NCBI GenBank assembly: GCA_030043435.1
Contig: JASHXR010000005.1
Coordinates: forward strand, 1-5,391
DNA: 5,391 nucleotides
Reading direction: 5' to 3'
Source: Microcaldota archaeon
GTDB lineage: Archaea > Micrarchaeota > Micrarchaeia > Micrarchaeales > CABMGC01
Below the pieces are notes generated by a model that saw nothing but the letters and a program-made list of their open reading frames with translations, ran no database searches and was not told where the DNA came from. Position numbers and translations under genes: made by a program. This document shows, one piece after another, positions 4,709-5,391 of this stretch. Positions within the stretch are counted from its first letter, which is position 1; each line of letters opens with the position of its first letter.

Positions 4709-5391
4709 ATGCTCCTATTGCCCATTATCGTGGTGTTGCCCTTCCTAGCCGCGCTGGCCGCCCTCTTCGCAAAGTCCCGCGCCTACGAGATTGCAGTGGC
4801 GTCTTCCGGAGCGGTTCTCGCGCTCACTGCGCTTGCGGTCTTCTTCGCCTATACCGGAGGGATCGGCGCGGTGAGCTTCAGCGCCGCATACATAAGCTCG
4901 CTCAATATCGGCTTCGCGCTGCAGTTCACCCAGCTCTCCCTGATACTCGTCGTGATGACGGCGATAGTCTTCTTCGCTGCCTCGCTGGTCGGCAGGCACT
5001 TCATAAAGGCGGCAGGGCTCTACACCCTCCTCTTCCTGGTAGCCGAGGGAGCCTCGCTGGGCGTCTTCCTTGCATCGAACCTCTTCCTCTTCTATGTCTT
5101 CTGGGAGGTCGCCGAGATAATGATGTTCTTCATCATCTTCATCTACGGCGGATACGAGAGGAGGTACGCTGCGATAAAGTTCATCGTCTTCTCGCTCGCG
5201 TCCAGCCTGCTCCTCCTCATAGCCATCCTGCTCCTCTACTCCTCCACCTCGACCTTCTCCATAAGCGGGATAGAGGCAGCTGCGGCATCGATACCCGGAT
5301 CGGTGCAGTTGATCGTCATGCTCATGCTTCTCGTAGCGTTCATGATAAAGATGCCGGTGTTTCCGTTCCACACCTGGCTGCCCGACGCGCA
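4709..5391 (+). CDS. nuoM: Complex I antiporter-like subunit, NuoM type (5' part)
   Basis: This is a proton-translocating membrane subunit of NADH-quinone oxidoreductase or an archaeal F420H2/ferredoxin relative. The frame is open from ATG 4709 to the window end, giving 227 residues, roughly the first half of a subunit that is usually near 500. Predicted helices lie near 2-20, 26-48, 70-94, 103-122, 123-146, 155-178 and 199-219. FYVFWE (128-133) carries the Glu133 that matches the essential Glu144 of E. coli NuoM. K214 in MIKMP is the likely proton-path lysine (Lys234 in E. coli). FPFHTWLPDA (218-227) is the family signature at the window edge. YERRYAAIKF (149-158) follows the NuoM pattern better than NuoL or NuoN. 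MrpD or a membrane-hydrogenase subunit remains possible, since these share the fold. The gene starts 76 bp after the AAA gene on the same strand and has the same GC-rich codon use. Other complex subunits would be expected beyond the window. Confidence 0.88.
   Translation, partial: MLLLPIIVVLPFLAALAALFAKSRAYEIAVASSGAVLALTALAVFFAYTGGIGAVSFSAAYISSLNIGFALQFTQLSLILVVMTAIVFFAASLVGRHFIKAAGLYTLLFLVAEGASLGVFLASNLFLFYVFWEVAEIMMFFIIFIYGGYERRYAAIKFIVFSLASSLLLLIAILLLYSSTSTFSISGIEAAAASIPGSVQLIVMLMLLVAFMIKMPVFPFHTWLPDA

Noticed and set aside
4745..5371. A 208-codon minus-strand open frame.
   Set aside because: It is antisense to the NuoM-type gene. The Glu-, Arg- and Tyr-rich low-complexity product is what hydrophobic codons give when read backwards.
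1..5391. CRISPR arrays, insertion sequences or long repeats.
   Set aside because: No regularly spaced repeats, transposase-like frames or terminal inverted repeats were seen on either strand.

Overview
The window reads as archaeal DNA. The tRNA-Tyr gene has an intron between positions 37 and 38, a C1-G72 pair and no encoded CCA. Three protein genes have an AT-rich TATA-like box centred 26.5 nt before their ATG and no Shine-Dalgarno sequence, the layout of leaderless archaeal transcripts. The largest gene encodes a CDC48-type tandem AAA ATPase. I cannot name the lineage with confidence; a DPANN/Micrarchaeota-like or other acid- or heat-adapted archaeon is a guess.

Left part (1-1651), visibly AT-richer: the possible tail of an unknown gene; a VapB-like antitoxin gene; an overlapping PIN-domain VapC toxin gene broken by a one-base frameshift; and, convergent on the minus strand, a ribokinase gene (rbsK). 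Centre (1713-1817, minus): a tRNA-Tyr(GUA) gene with a 33-nt intron. Right part (1873-5391), clearly GC-richer: a 919-residue ATPase with about ten predicted membrane helices followed by two AAA modules, then the 5' part of a complex I subunit gene (nuoM type) that runs off the window.

The tRNA gene and the AAA gene diverge from a 55-bp gap that holds one TATA-like box. It sits at the expected distance from both starts, so it may work in both directions. The composition change falls at the tRNA gene, and the AT-rich block with the broken toxin-antitoxin pair lies on the tRNA's 3' side. That suggests transfer into a tRNA-flanking site, but no duplicated attachment sequence is visible.

The most unusual gene is the membrane-anchored AAA ATPase. 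It lacks the usual CDC48 N domain, any FtsH-like protease motif and a C-terminal HbYX proteasome-docking tail. I infer a membrane-protein extraction or remodelling machine. Its position before a respiratory membrane subunit gene hints at, but does not prove, a role in the assembly or turnover of such complexes.
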